DNA of 64,000 nt, from positions 248,001 to 312,000 of the forward strand of contig NZ_PKQQ01000001.1 in the NCBI RefSeq assembly GCF_002893095.1, read 5' to 3'. The position numbers were made by a program, and so were the translations under genes. Origin of the DNA: Stenotrophomonas sp. VV52. Lineage in GTDB: Bacteria > Pseudomonadota > Gammaproteobacteria > Xanthomonadales > Xanthomonadaceae. The stretch's first letter is position 1; each line of letters begins with the position of its first letter. Shown here piece by piece: positions 1-7,479 of the stretch. Under the pieces are notes generated by a model that searched no databases, was not told the DNA's origin, and saw only the letters and a program-made list of their open reading frames with translations.

Positions 1-347
1 TGTTCGCGGTAGGCGCCGTAGCGTCGGGCGATCTCGCCCTTGGGTTCGAAGTCGGCCAGCAGCGGGAAGTGCAGGTGGCGCTCCCCGGCAAAGGCGGCAT
101 GGCACCAGACCCCGTCCACCGAGATGCCGACCAGCTGCGCGCCGCTGCGCTGGAACTCGGGCAGCAGCTGGTTGTAAAGCGCCAGTTGGTCGCCGCAGAC
201 CGGGCTCCAGTCGGCGGGATAGAACGCCAGGATCACCGGGCGGCCGCGCAGTTCGTCCAGGCTCAGGCGCTGGTCGGGCGTGGCGGGCAGCTGGAACGGC
301 GGCGCGGGGGCGCCCACCGGCGCGGCGCTGCGTGATGCGTTGTTCAT
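1..347 (-). CDS. Peroxiredoxin (AhpC/TSA family), 3' end outside window
   Basis: Thiol peroxidase that reduces peroxides in the cytoplasm. About 115 N-terminal codons are visible; the C-terminus runs off the left edge. The peroxidatic motif P-x-x-x-S-x-x-C is seen as YPADWSPVCGDQ, with the reactive cysteine near residue 51. A second cysteine sits in DGVWCHAAF near residue 82, where family members usually have an SVDSxWCH-like stretch. The ATG at 347 is preceded by a good AGGAG ribosome site. It lies 31 bp downstream of dps on the same strand, so the two probably form an oxidative-stress unit. The subclass cannot be settled from half a protein. Confidence 0.85.
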   Translation of the reverse strand, partial: MNNASRSAAPVGAPAPPFQLPATPDQRLSLDELRGRPVILAFYPADWSPVCGDQLALYNQLLPEFQRSGAQLVGISVDGVWCHAAFAGERHLHFPLLADFEPKGEIARRYGAYRE

Positions 348-378
348 GGCGAACTCCTGCGGGGGAAGGAAGCGCGGC

Positions 379-897
379 TCAGCGGGTGGGGCGGGTGCTT
401 TCGAACAGGAACCAGCTGCGGCCTTCGGCCTCGTCGATCCAGTTTTCGATTAGGCTGGCGGTGGCCACGTCGTTGTGCGTGTCGCAGACCTCGTGCGTGG
501 CGCGCAGGAACTGGACCAGGCGGCGGTTGTCGTCGGCCAGCTCGGCCAGCATGTCCTGCGGGGTTACATAGTCGGCATCGTTGTCGAGCAGGCGCTGGAT
601 GCGGTGGATATGGCCGATCGAGCGCAGGGTGGTGCCGCCTACCTTGCGGGCGCGCTCGGCGATGGCGTCGGTGGTGGCGTAGATCTGGTCGCCCTGTTCA
701 TCCAGCATCAGGTGGTAGTCGCGGAAGTGCGGGCCGGACATGTGCCAGTGGAAGTTCTTGGTCTTCAGGTACAGCGCGAACACGTCGGCCAGCAGCACGG
801 TGAGCGCGCCGGCGATGTCCTTGCCGGCCTGCTGGCTGAGGTCGGACGGGGTGCGCAGCGGGGCGGTCTGGCGTGCCTGCGGGGAAAGCTCGTTCAT
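379..897 (-). CDS. dps: Dps-family ferritin-like DNA-protection protein
   Basis: Stationary-phase and starvation protein that stores iron by oxidising Fe(II) with peroxide and so protects DNA. The 172-residue length is normal for Dps. The ferroxidase ligands are all recognisable: His50 in NFHWH, His62 and Asp66 in YHLMLDEQ, and Asp77 and Glu81 in DAIAER. The N-terminus is short and not especially lysine-rich, so direct DNA binding is uncertain. It is transcribed away from the histidine kinase gene and towards the peroxiredoxin gene, matching a shared peroxide-defence role. Confidence 0.92.
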   Translation of the reverse strand: MNELSPQARQTAPLRTPSDLSQQAGKDIAGALTVLLADVFALYLKTKNFHWHMSGPHFRDYHLMLDEQGDQIYATTDAIAERARKVGGTTLRSIGHIHRIQRLLDNDADYVTPQDMLAELADDNRRLVQFLRATHEVCDTHNDVATASLIENWIDEAEGRSWFLFESTRPTR

Positions 898-1044
898 GGC
901 GGGTCTCGGTAGCTGGGGTGGTGGGCCCGGTCCGCTGGCAGCGCGGGTGGGGCCGACGGATCCAGACTAGGCAGGGGCGCGCGGCGCCGGTATTGCGCCA
1001 TCGTTTTCCCGGTTCATACGTTGGTTTGGGCCGGGCGGCGGCGC

Positions 1045-1062
1045 ATCCCTCTTTTGAGGGAT
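1045..1062. promoter_or_regulatory. Perfect inverted repeat between dps and the kinase gene
   Basis: ATCCCTC-TTTT-GAGGGAT is a perfect 7-bp inverted repeat in the 221-bp divergent intergenic region. It sits 57 bp before the kinase start. It could be an operator or a small hairpin. No canonical promoter hexamers were identified with confidence around it. The rest of the region is GC-rich and shows nothing else recognisable. Confidence 0.35.
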
Positions 1063-1118
1063 CAACCGGGCGCAAGGGCGGGGGATACTGCGCCCATCCC
1101 ACCGAAGGTGACTGCGCG

Positions 1119-2594
1119 ATGCCCGCCGGCCAGACCGTGCCCAGCACCCGCCCCGACCGCGAACGCGTGGTCGGGGCTTCGCCGCGTCGGCGCACGCTGT
1201 TCCGCGTAGCGGCAGCCCTGTTGACCCTCGGCATCTTCCTGATCGATGTACTGAGCACGCTGGAGGGCGCGGTGGCGGTGCTGTACGTGGTGGCCGTGCT
1301 GCTGGTGGCGCGCACCGGGCGGCGTGCGGACATTGTCATTGCGGCCATGGCGGGCATTGTCCTTACCGTAGTGGCCTACGTGGATTCGCACGGGGTGAAC
1401 CATGTCGGCGCGCAGACCTTCCGCGCACTGGTCAGCCTGGCCGCCATCGGCATCACGGCGGTGCTGGCGCTGCAGCACCAGCACGCCATGCAGCGACTGC
1501 GTGGCCAGGCAATGCTGCTGGACCTGTCGCACGACATGATCTTCGTGCGCGACCGGGGCGGCGTGATCACGTTCTGGAACCGCACCGCCGCGCAGCTCTA
1601 TGGCTGGAGCGCAGACGAGGCCATCGGCCAGGTCGCGGACGTGTTGCTCTCCACCCGGTACCCGGAAGCGCGCGAAGCGGTGGAGGCCGCGCTGCTTGAA
1701 CATGGCAGCTGGGAAGGCACGCTGGAGCAGCGCACCCGCGAGGGGCAGTGGCGCGTGCTGGACAGCCGCTGGGTGATCCAGCGCGATGGCCAGGGGCGGG
1801 CAGCGGGCGTGATGGAAACCCATACCGATGTCACCGAACGCCGCAAGGCCGAGGATGCAGCGCTGCGCGCGCAGGCCGAGCTGGCCCATGCCACGCGCGT
1901 GGCCACCTTGGGCGAACTGGCGGCCACGCTGGCGCACGAGGTCAATCAACCGTTGATGGCGGTGGTGACCAACGGCGAGGCCGGCCTGCGCTGGTTGCAT
2001 CGTGATACGCCTGACCTGCACGAAGTGGATGCGGCGATCAACCGCACCGTGGGCGAGGCGCGCCGCGCCAGCGAAATCGTCAAACGGGTGCGCGCGTTCC
2101 TGGCCAAGCGCAGTACGCCCCGCGAAACGCTGGACACTGCGACCCTGATCGACGACGCGGTGCGTCTGGTCCAGCACGAACTCAACCGCGAAGCGGTGCA
2201 GCTGCGCGTGGCCGTGGCCGGCAACCTGCCGCCGTTGCACGGCGATGCGGTGCAGCTGCAGCAGGTGCTGGTGAACCTGCTGATCAACGCCAGCCAGGCC
2301 ATGGCCGGGCAGGATGATGCGCGCCAGTTGCAGGTGGATGCGCGCGCGGGTGCGCCGGGCGAGGTGGTCATCCACATCACCGACAGTGGTCCCGGTATTC
2401 CCGAGGACCACCTGGACACCCTCTTCAAACCTTTCTTCACCACCAAGCCGCAGGGCATGGGCATGGGGCTGGCGATCTGCCGGTCCACCGCCGAGGCGCA
2501 TGGCGGGCAGCTGTCGGTGGACAATGTCCCCGGCCGCGGCGCCCGTTTCCGGCTGGTGCTGGCCACCCCGATCCCTGAAGGCGTGCCGTCATGA
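1119..2594 (+). CDS. Membrane-bound PAS sensor histidine kinase
   Basis: Autophosphorylating sensor of a two-component system (491 aa). Residues about 27-120 hold four hydrophobic segments, making a membrane input domain. A PAS domain follows at about 130-240 (LLDLSHDMIFVRD, ending HTDVTERR). The phosphoacceptor box LAHEVNQPL puts the histidine at about 273, of the FixL/HPK4 type. An HATPase domain has N box NLLINASQAM, G1 DSGPGIP and G2 GMGMGLAIC. The ATG at 1119 was chosen because upstream codons in this frame look non-coding. The gene overlaps the next one by 4 bp (ATGA), so kinase and regulator are translationally coupled. The signal sensed is unknown; no haem-binding PAS signature is evident. 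Confidence 0.88.
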   Translation: MPAGQTVPSTRPDRERVVGASPRRRTLFRVAAALLTLGIFLIDVLSTLEGAVAVLYVVAVLLVARTGRRADIVIAAMAGIVLTVVAYVDSHGVNHVGAQTFRALVSLAAIGITAVLALQHQHAMQRLRGQAMLLDLSHDMIFVRDRGGVITFWNRTAAQLYGWSADEAIGQVADVLLSTRYPEAREAVEAALLEHGSWEGTLEQRTREGQWRVLDSRWVIQRDGQGRAAGVMETHTDVTERRKAEDAALRAQAELAHATRVATLGELAATLAHEVNQPLMAVVTNGEAGLRWLHRDTPDLHEVDAAINRTVGEARRASEIVKRVRAFLAKRSTPRETLDTATLIDDAVRLVQHELNREAVQLRVAVAGNLPPLHGDAVQLQQVLVNLLINASQAMAGQDDARQLQVDARAGAPGEVVIHITDSGPGIPEDHLDTLFKPFFTTKPQGMGMGLAICRSTAEAHGGQLSVDNVPGRGARFRLVLATPIPEGVPS

Positions 2595-3247
2595 ATCCAA
2601 CCACTCCCCATCGCGGTTCCACGATCCCGGCCGTGCCCCTGGTCGTGGTGGTCGACGATGACGCTGCCGTGCGCGACGCACTCGACAGCCTGCTGCGCTC
2701 GGTAGGCCTGCAGACCCGGGTGCTGGGATCGCCGGCCGAGCTGCTGCAGGCCGAGTTGCCGGACGTGCCTGGCTGCATCGTGCTGGACGTGCGCCTGCCC
2801 GGCATCAGCGGGCTGGACCTGCAGGGCCAACTGGCCGCGCAGGGCATCCACCTGCCGATCGTGTTCATGACCGGGCACGGCGACATACCGATGACCGTGC
2901 GCGCGATGAAGGCCGGTGCGGTCGACTTCCTGTCCAAGCCGTTCCGCGACCAGGACATGCTGGACGCGGTCAGCGCGGCGATCGAGCGCGACACCCGTCG
3001 CCGCCAGGCCGGCGCCGCGCGCGATTCGCTGGAAGCGCGCTACGCAACGCTGACCCCGCGCGAACGCGAGGTGATGGCGCATGTCGTGGCGGGATTGATG
3101 AACAAGCAGGTGGCCGGCGAGCTCAACCTGAGCGAGATCACGGTGAAGATCCATCGCGGCAACGTCATGCGCAAGATGGGCGTGCGCGCGCTGGCCGACC
3201 TGGTGCGGCAGGCCGAAGCGCTGGGCGTGGGGCATTCGTCGGCCTGA
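2591..3247 (+). CDS. FixJ/NarL-type response regulator, receiver plus LuxR HTH
   Basis: DNA-binding partner of the upstream kinase (218 aa). The receiver spans about residues 16-130 with acidic pocket VDDD, phospho-accepting Asp66 in VLDVRLPG, and the conserved Lys in FLSKPF. A LuxR-type helix-turn-helix follows (about 155-215; LTPREREVMAHVVAG, SEITVKIHRGNVMRKM). This layout and the linker are those of FixJ/TodT/StyR regulators. It starts within the last codons of the kinase gene. Target genes are not evident; the divergent dps or the downstream hydrolase are candidates only by position. Confidence 0.9.
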   Translation: MNPTTPHRGSTIPAVPLVVVVDDDAAVRDALDSLLRSVGLQTRVLGSPAELLQAELPDVPGCIVLDVRLPGISGLDLQGQLAAQGIHLPIVFMTGHGDIPMTVRAMKAGAVDFLSKPFRDQDMLDAVSAAIERDTRRRQAGAARDSLEARYATLTPREREVMAHVVAGLMNKQVAGELNLSEITVKIHRGNVMRKMGVRALADLVRQAEALGVGHSSA

Positions 3248-3309
3248 AGGCGCAGGACCAAACCTGTGTATGGTTCCCGAGCGCCGGCGGATCAGGCATA
3301 AATGGGGGC

Positions 3310-3687
3310 ATGAAGCCGATCCATCGCATTGCCATCGTTGACGACGATGACGGCGTGCGCCAGTCCCTCTCGAGCCTGGTACGCGCGCTGGGCCACGAAG
3401 TGCGCACCTATCCCTCCGCCACCGCCTTCCTCGCCGACGACGGCGACGCGCCGGACTGCCTGCTCACCGACATCCAGATGCCGCAGATGGACGGCGACCA
3501 GCTGCAGGCCGCGCTGCTGGACCGGGGTGTCACCTACCCGATGATCTTCATGACCGGCTTCCCGAACGAAGCACTGCGCGCCCGCGTCATGGCACGCGGC
3601 GCACGGGCGTTCCTGGTCAAACCGGTGGATGGCGACGCCATGGCGCGGTGCCTGGGCGAGGCGCTGGGCATCCATACCTCGGTATGA
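3310..3687 (+). CDS. Single-domain response regulator (receiver only)
   Basis: A stand-alone receiver of 125 aa with pocket VDDDD at residues 10-14, phospho-accepting Asp54 in LLTDIQMPQMDG, the switch Thr in FMTGF and Lys104 in FLVKPV. No output domain follows. It lies 62 bp after the FixJ-like regulator on the same strand, so it may share the same kinase and act as a phosphate sink, a phosphorelay step or a protein-interaction output. The receiver resembles FixJ-type receivers more than CheY. Confidence 0.88.
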   Translation: MKPIHRIAIVDDDDGVRQSLSSLVRALGHEVRTYPSATAFLADDGDAPDCLLTDIQMPQMDGDQLQAALLDRGVTYPMIFMTGFPNEALRARVMARGARAFLVKPVDGDAMARCLGEALGIHTSV

Positions 3688-3773
3688 CCCAGCGACCCAA
3701 GCGTACGATGTCGCGCTGGATCGCCTCCACCTAGTCTGTTCCTGCAGTCCCACCCACTCCAGGAGCAGCACCG

Positions 3774-4604
3774 ATGAGCATCCTCACCACCGCCGACGGC
3801 GTCGAGATTTTTTACAAGGACTGGGGCCCGAAGGGCGCCCAGCCCATCGTGTTCCACCACGGCTGGCCGCTGTCCAGCGACGACTGGGACGCCCAGCTGC
3901 TGTTCTTCCTCGCCAAGGGCTACCGCGTGGTTGCCCACGACCGCCGCGGCCACGGTCGTTCGGCGCAGGTCAGCGAAGGCAACGACATGGACCACTATGT
4001 GGCCGATGCGGCCGCCGTTGCCGACCATCTGGACCTGAAGAATGCGGTGCATGTCGGCCACTCCACCGGTGGTGGCGAAGTGGCGCGCTACGTGGCCAAG
4101 GCGGCGCCAGGCCGAGTCGCCAAGGCGGTGCTCATCAGCGCCGTGCCGCCGATCATGCTGCAGACCCCGGCCAACCCGGGCGGGCTGCCGTTGTCGGTGT
4201 TCGACGGCTTCCGCGCCCAGCTGGCGCAGAACCGCGCGCAGTTCTACCTGGACCTGGCCAGCGGCCCGTTCTACGGTTTCAACCGCACCGGTGCCGCTGT
4301 GTTCGAAGGCACCATCCGCAACTGGTGGCGCCAGGGCATGATGGGCAGCGCGCAGGCGCACTACGAAGGCATCAAGGCGTTCTCGGAAACCGACTTCACC
4401 GAGGACCTGAAGGCGATCACGGTGCCGACGCTGGTGCTGCATGGCGATGACGACCAGATCGTACCCATCGCCGATGCCAGCCTGCTGACCATCAAGCTGC
4501 TGAAGCAGGGCACCCTGAAGGTCTTCCCGGGCTATCCGCACGGCATGTGCACCACCCACGCCGACGCGATCAATGCGGAACTGCTGGCGTTCGTCGAAGG
4601 TTGA
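3774..4604 (+). CDS. Alpha/beta hydrolase, non-haem chloroperoxidase/arylesterase type
   Basis: Cytoplasmic alpha/beta hydrolase of 276 aa, the length of the cofactor-free haloperoxidase/esterase group. The catalytic triad is visible: Ser97 in GHSTGGGE, an Asp in LHGDDDQIVP and His256 in GYPHGMC. The oxyanion region HHGWPLSSDDW and the VVAHDRRGHGRS strand are typical. The last segment (LKVFPGYPHG) matches the family closely. No signal peptide is present. The physiological substrate is not predictable; members are promiscuous esterases with some perhydrolase activity. The start at 3774 has an AGGAGCAG ribosome site 5-12 bp upstream. Confidence 0.88.
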   Translation: MSILTTADGVEIFYKDWGPKGAQPIVFHHGWPLSSDDWDAQLLFFLAKGYRVVAHDRRGHGRSAQVSEGNDMDHYVADAAAVADHLDLKNAVHVGHSTGGGEVARYVAKAAPGRVAKAVLISAVPPIMLQTPANPGGLPLSVFDGFRAQLAQNRAQFYLDLASGPFYGFNRTGAAVFEGTIRNWWRQGMMGSAQAHYEGIKAFSETDFTEDLKAITVPTLVLHGDDDQIVPIADASLLTIKLLKQGTLKVFPGYPHGMCTTHADAINAELLAFVEG

Positions 4605-4675
4605 CCCCTGCGTCACGCGCCACTAGCTAGGTTGTGGCCATGCCCAGACAGGGCTGGCCACAACGAGCGCGCACC

Positions 4676-4837
4676 ATGAATACCGAAAAACAGCCTGGCA
4701 AGCAGCAGGGCGTCAAGGAAGCCCAGCAGGACCGCAAGCAGGACGAGGTCGCCAAGACCCGCCAAGGTCAGACCGACGAGCAGATCCGCGAGTCCGAAAG
4801 CCGCCGTCCGCCAACCAAGGACAACCCGGAGGCTTGA
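4676..4837 (+). CDS. Small hydrophilic protein, function unknown
   Basis: A 53-residue, highly charged, Gln/Lys/Glu-rich protein with no membrane segment or cysteine (MNTEKQPGKQQGVKEAQQ...). An in-frame ATG at 4634 would add 14 residues; 4676 was preferred because the extension is poorly plausible. I do not recognise a family. Evidence that it is a real gene: its last 22 codons recur, with 12 mismatches out of 66 nt that keep the frame and stop codon, at 5594-5659, so the reading frame has been under selection. Confidence 0.6.
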   Translation: MNTEKQPGKQQGVKEAQQDRKQDEVAKTRQGQTDEQIRESESRRPPTKDNPEA

Positions 4838-4841
4838 GTTC

Positions 4842-4926
4842 GTGGGTAGGGCCGCTTTCAACCCAACCCACGAAACGGTTCCAGGTTCGGGCACCCGTGA
4901 TCAGCGAACGGCAGCGGACTTTTCCT
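4842..4926 (+). repeat. Truncated copy of the 147-bp inverted-repeat element
   Basis: The left half of the element found complete at 6840-6986. It keeps the GGTAGGG start and the internal stretch around ACGGTTCCAGGT and GCGAACGGCA. It then stops just before the toxin promoter at 4935. The right half is missing, so the boundary of the toxin-antitoxin module coincides with the break in this element. Confidence 0.55.
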
Positions 4927-4934
4927 CTCTGAGG

Positions 4935-4963
4935 TTGCGCAGACTACGGCATTGCCGTATAGT
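4935..4963 (+). promoter_or_regulatory. Toxin-antitoxin promoter with overlapping palindromic operator
   Basis: -35 TTGCGC (4935-4940) and -10 TATAGT (4958-4963) are separated by exactly 17 bp. The spacer contains the perfect palindrome CGGCATTGCCG (4947-4957), extended imperfectly by ACTA and TATAGT arms. The palindrome is placed where a bound antitoxin would block RNA polymerase. Transcription should start about at 4970, which is the ATG itself, so the mRNA is probably leaderless. Confidence 0.65.
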
Positions 4964-4969
4964 CCACGC

Positions 4970-5296
4970 ATGTCTTTTCTTACCGTCATAGAGTCCCCGC
5001 TCTTTACGAAGTATTGGCCGGACTACTGGACAGCAGACCAGCACGCTGAGTTCGTAGCGTTCATCGCTGGCCATCCAGAAGCCGGAGGCGTCATCAAGGG
5101 TTCTGGCGGTTGCAGGAAGGTGCGCTGGGCGGGGGATGGCAGAGGGAAGCGGGGAGGTGTACGGGTTATCTACACCTTGCGATTGGCGAGTGGTGCCGTA
5201 GTTGCGTTGACGATCTATGGCAAAGGCACCGAAGAGAACATTCCTGCGCATGTCTTGCGCGCACTGGCAGAGGAGCTTGGTCATGCCGAAGAGTGA
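4970..5296 (+). CDS. RelE/HigB-type toxin of a type II toxin-antitoxin pair
   Basis: Predicted ribosome-dependent mRNA interferase of 108 aa. It shows the compact RelE-like pattern: an N-terminal helix pair (ESPLFTKYWPDYW, EFVAFIAGHP), a basic central sheet (GGCRKVRWAGDGRGKRGG), the strand RVIYTL and the C-terminal KGTEENIP region. The ATG at 4970 was chosen over a TTG six codons upstream because the latter lies inside the promoter. The toxin gene precedes the antitoxin gene and overlaps it by 14 nt, the higBA order. It may lack a usual ribosome-binding site because the transcript begins at or near the ATG. Confidence 0.82.
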   Translation: MSFLTVIESPLFTKYWPDYWTADQHAEFVAFIAGHPEAGGVIKGSGGCRKVRWAGDGRGKRGGVRVIYTLRLASGAVVALTIYGKGTEENIPAHVLRALAEELGHAEE

Positions 5297-5594
5297 GAAA
5301 GAACTGGAAGCGCGCGACGCCAAGCGCGATATCGGTGCCGAGTTGCTGGCGTCGGTGCGAGCCGTCAAGGCAGGCAAGCTGGGCAAGGTCAACATGGTCC
5401 CGGTATCCATCGCTGCTGAAGCACGTCAGCGCTTGGGCCTTTCCCAGGCACAGTTCGCGGGCATGTTGGGCGTGTCGGTACGAACGTTCCAGGACTGGGA
5501 GCAGGGTCGTCGCGAGCCATCAGGCGCTGCCAGGACCTTGTTGAAGATTGCCGCTATCCGTCCAGACGCGGTTCACGAGGCAATGGCTTCCTGA
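5283..5594 (+). CDS. XRE-family antitoxin
   Basis: Predicted antitoxin and autorepressor (103 aa). The C-terminal half is a Cro/C1-type helix-turn-helix (RQRLGLSQAQFAGMLGVSVR followed by TFQDWEQGRREP). The N-terminal half (KSEKELEARDAKRDIGAELL...) is a charged helix likely to wrap the toxin. The ATG at 5283 has a GAGGAG ribosome site 7 nt upstream, within the toxin gene; coupling to toxin translation is therefore likely. It probably binds the palindrome at 4947-4957. Confidence 0.82.
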   Translation: MPKSEKELEARDAKRDIGAELLASVRAVKAGKLGKVNMVPVSIAAEARQRLGLSQAQFAGMLGVSVRTFQDWEQGRREPSGAARTLLKIAAIRPDAVHEAMAS

Positions 5595-5659
5595 CCGACG
5601 CGCAGATCCGCGAGTCCGAGCGCGTATGGCGGCCAACCAGGGACAACCCGGACGCATGA
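5594..5659 (+). pseudogene. Remnant: 3' end of a paralogue of the 53-aa gene at 4676
   Basis: These 66 nt match 4772-4837 without gaps (12 differences by eye) and read TDAQIRESERVWRPTRDNPDA before a stop, against TDEQIRESESRRPPTKDNPEA in the intact gene. No start codon or 5' half is present; it begins at the antitoxin stop codon. With the intact copy on the other side, the toxin-antitoxin module is bracketed by imperfect direct repeats. Confidence 0.7.
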
Positions 5660-5701
5660 CACAATCGGCGTACCGCCGCTGCCGTCACGGGTTGTACGTC
5701 G

Positions 5702-6832
5702 ATGAAACACGGGATTCCTGGCCTGCTCTGCAGCGCCATGCTGATGCTGCTCCTTCCTCTCGCGGCGGCTGCCGAAAGCCAGGCGCCGTCACCCACCGGC
5801 CGCGCTGAAGCCACCCGCATCGTCGCCGACATCCGCAAGGTCGTGGCTGACAACGGCATCGAACGGATGGAAAAGGTGCGCATCGGCGGTATCGACCAAT
5901 GGGTGTCCATCCGCGGCAACGATCGCCGCAATCCTGTGCTGCTGATGCTGCACGGCGGCCCAGGATGGGTGGCGATGCCTACCAGCTGGTACTTCCAGCG
6001 CGGCTGGGAGGAGTATTTCACCGTGGTGCAGTGGGACCAGCGCGGCGCAGGCAAGACCTATGCGTCTAATGATCCTGCGCACATCGCCCCGACCATGACC
6101 CGCGAGCGGATGGTCGCGGACAGCGAAGAGATGGTGGCTTGGCTGCGTAAGGAATTCGGCAAGGACAAGATTTTCGTTCTTGGCCAATCCTGGGGGAGCT
6201 ACCTGGGGTTGGAGCTGGCCCAGCGTCGCCCCGAGTGGTTGCATGCCTACATTGGCATGGGCCAGATCACCAACGCGCCGGAGAGCGAACGTCGCGGCTG
6301 GGCGTGGACCCTGCAGCAGGCCAAGGCCGCCGGCAATACGGAAGCCGTGGCCGAGCTTGAATCGTTGGCGCCCTATGCCGAAGGCAACGCGCCGCTGCCA
6401 TTGGAAACACTGTTCAAACAGCGCAAGTGGCTGAACTACTACGGCGGCATGGTCCACAACCGCACCGGCGGCAGTGCCGAAGCGGCGGCGATCCGGCTTT
6501 CGCCCGAGTACTCCGACCAGGACGTAACCGCGATGTGGAAGGGCAACGACTTTTCCATGCAGCATCTGCTTTCGGGGGTACTCACCCTGGACATGAGTCA
6601 GGTGCGCGAGCTGAAGACCCCGTTGTTCCTGTTCCTGGGCAGGCATGACTACAACGTCTCGTCCGAACTGGCCGCCGAGTGGTTCAAGACCGTGCGCGCC
6701 CCCAGCAAGCAGCTGGTGTGGTTCGAGCAGTCCGCGCACGAAGTGATGATCGAGGAGCCAGGAAAGACGCTTCTGACGCTGGTGCAGCAGGTGCGCCCCA
6801 TAGCCGAGCGGGCAGGGGACGGACAGCGGTAA
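5702..6832 (+). CDS. Secreted alpha/beta hydrolase, proline iminopeptidase-like
   Basis: An exported hydrolase of 376 aa with a signal peptide (residues about 1-24, ending AAAAES). The HGGPG motif (LMLHGGPGW, near residue 81), the DQRGAGKT segment and the nucleophile elbow GQSWGS are those of the prolyl aminopeptidase (S33) group; acid and histidine residues are in GRHDYNV and QSAHEV. It probably removes N-terminal proline from peptides or acts as a related esterase in the periplasm. It starts 43 bp after the degenerate gene remnant. Confidence 0.82.
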   Translation: MKHGIPGLLCSAMLMLLLPLAAAAESQAPSPTGRAEATRIVADIRKVVADNGIERMEKVRIGGIDQWVSIRGNDRRNPVLLMLHGGPGWVAMPTSWYFQRGWEEYFTVVQWDQRGAGKTYASNDPAHIAPTMTRERMVADSEEMVAWLRKEFGKDKIFVLGQSWGSYLGLELAQRRPEWLHAYIGMGQITNAPESERRGWAWTLQQAKAAGNTEAVAELESLAPYAEGNAPLPLETLFKQRKWLNYYGGMVHNRTGGSAEAAAIRLSPEYSDQDVTAMWKGNDFSMQHLLSGVLTLDMSQVRELKTPLFLFLGRHDYNVSSELAAEWFKTVRAPSKQLVWFEQSAHEVMIEEPGKTLLTLVQQVRPIAERAGDGQR

Positions 6833-6839
6833 GCGAAGC

Positions 6840-6986
6840 GGTAGGGTCGGTTCCCAAACGACCGCACGGAACGGTTCCAGGTCCGGTGACGCATGACCTG
6901 CGAACGGCAACGGCCTTTCCGTCAGGGTTCATGCCCTGATCGAACGCTGCATCCCTGCGTGCGGTCGATTGGGATGAGACCCTACC
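6840..6986. repeat. 147-bp element with terminal inverted repeats (complete copy 1)
   Basis: The element begins GGTAGGGTCGGTTCCC and ends GGGATGAGACCCTACC; the outer ~25 bp on each side are imperfect inverted repeats. Internal stretches (ACGGTTCCAGG, GCATGACCTGCGAACGGC) recur in the truncated copies at 4842 and 30566. It contains no open frame of note. It looks like a non-autonomous palindromic element (paired GTAG-type REPs or MITE-like). Confidence 0.6.
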
Positions 6987-7017
6987 GGGGCTATGTTCCT
7001 TCCATTGGACCACGAAC

Positions 7018-7045
7018 AAAAAAGCCACCCGACGGGTGGCTTTTT
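7018..7045. terminator. Bidirectional intrinsic terminator
   Basis: AAAAAAGCCACCC-GAC-GGGTGGCTTTTT: a 12-bp stem flanked by A and T runs. It lies downstream of tRNA-Ala on the minus strand and downstream of the hydrolase gene on the plus strand, and can serve both. Confidence 0.85.
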
Positions 7046-7081
7046 CGTTTCGCTGCCATCCATTGGATGACAACCAGAATA

Positions 7082-7157
<76 letters not shown>

Positions 7158-7196
7158 ATGTGTGCTGCTACGCGGCGTGGGTGCCGCGAGGGACCA

Positions 7197-7226
7197 AGTG
7201 TAGCGCTGCGTACCCCGCGCTGCCAA
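7197..7226 (-). promoter_or_regulatory. Probable promoter of tRNA-Ala
   Basis: On the minus strand TTGGCA (-35, 7221-7226) and TACACT (-10, 7197-7202) are separated by 18 bp, about 40 nt upstream of the mature tRNA 5' end. Both hexamers are reasonable sigma-70 matches; there is no experimental support. Confidence 0.5.
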
Positions 7227-7404
7227 GAGTCTGACTACGGACATCGAGGCCGTCGCCGTCTGCGGCAGACCCACTCGCAACTTGAGAGATTTCGACCATT
7301 TCTGAACGGATCACCGGCTTCGTGAAGATGCGACCGGAGGACATCCCTTGTGGATCAATCACTTGGGTGAAACGAAAGGTGTATCGATTCTGTCTTTTTA
7401 TACG

Positions 7405-7431
7405 TAAAGAGGACCACTTCGGTGCCGATAA
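7405..7431 (+). promoter_or_regulatory. Sigma-28 (FliA) promoter of the chemoreceptor gene
   Basis: TAAA (7405-7408) followed after exactly 15 bp by GCCGATAA (7424-7431) matches the flagellar sigma-28 consensus. It lies 48 bp before the chemoreceptor ATG, in a 322-bp intergenic region that otherwise holds the tRNA promoter and AT-richer sequence. It places the receptor in the late flagellar/chemotaxis regulon. Confidence 0.8.
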
Positions 7432-7479
7432 GAAGTGTGACGTATCTCTCAATCCAATCCTCCCCTCCGAGCCCCAACG

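Noticed and set aside
4952-4969. TTG start giving a longer toxin
   Set aside because: It lies between and over the -35/-10 elements, upstream of any likely transcript start.
5594-5659. Attachment site (att) repeat of a genomic island
   Set aside because: The 66-nt repeats are too diverged and the region between too small, with no integrase; gene-duplication remnant explains them better.
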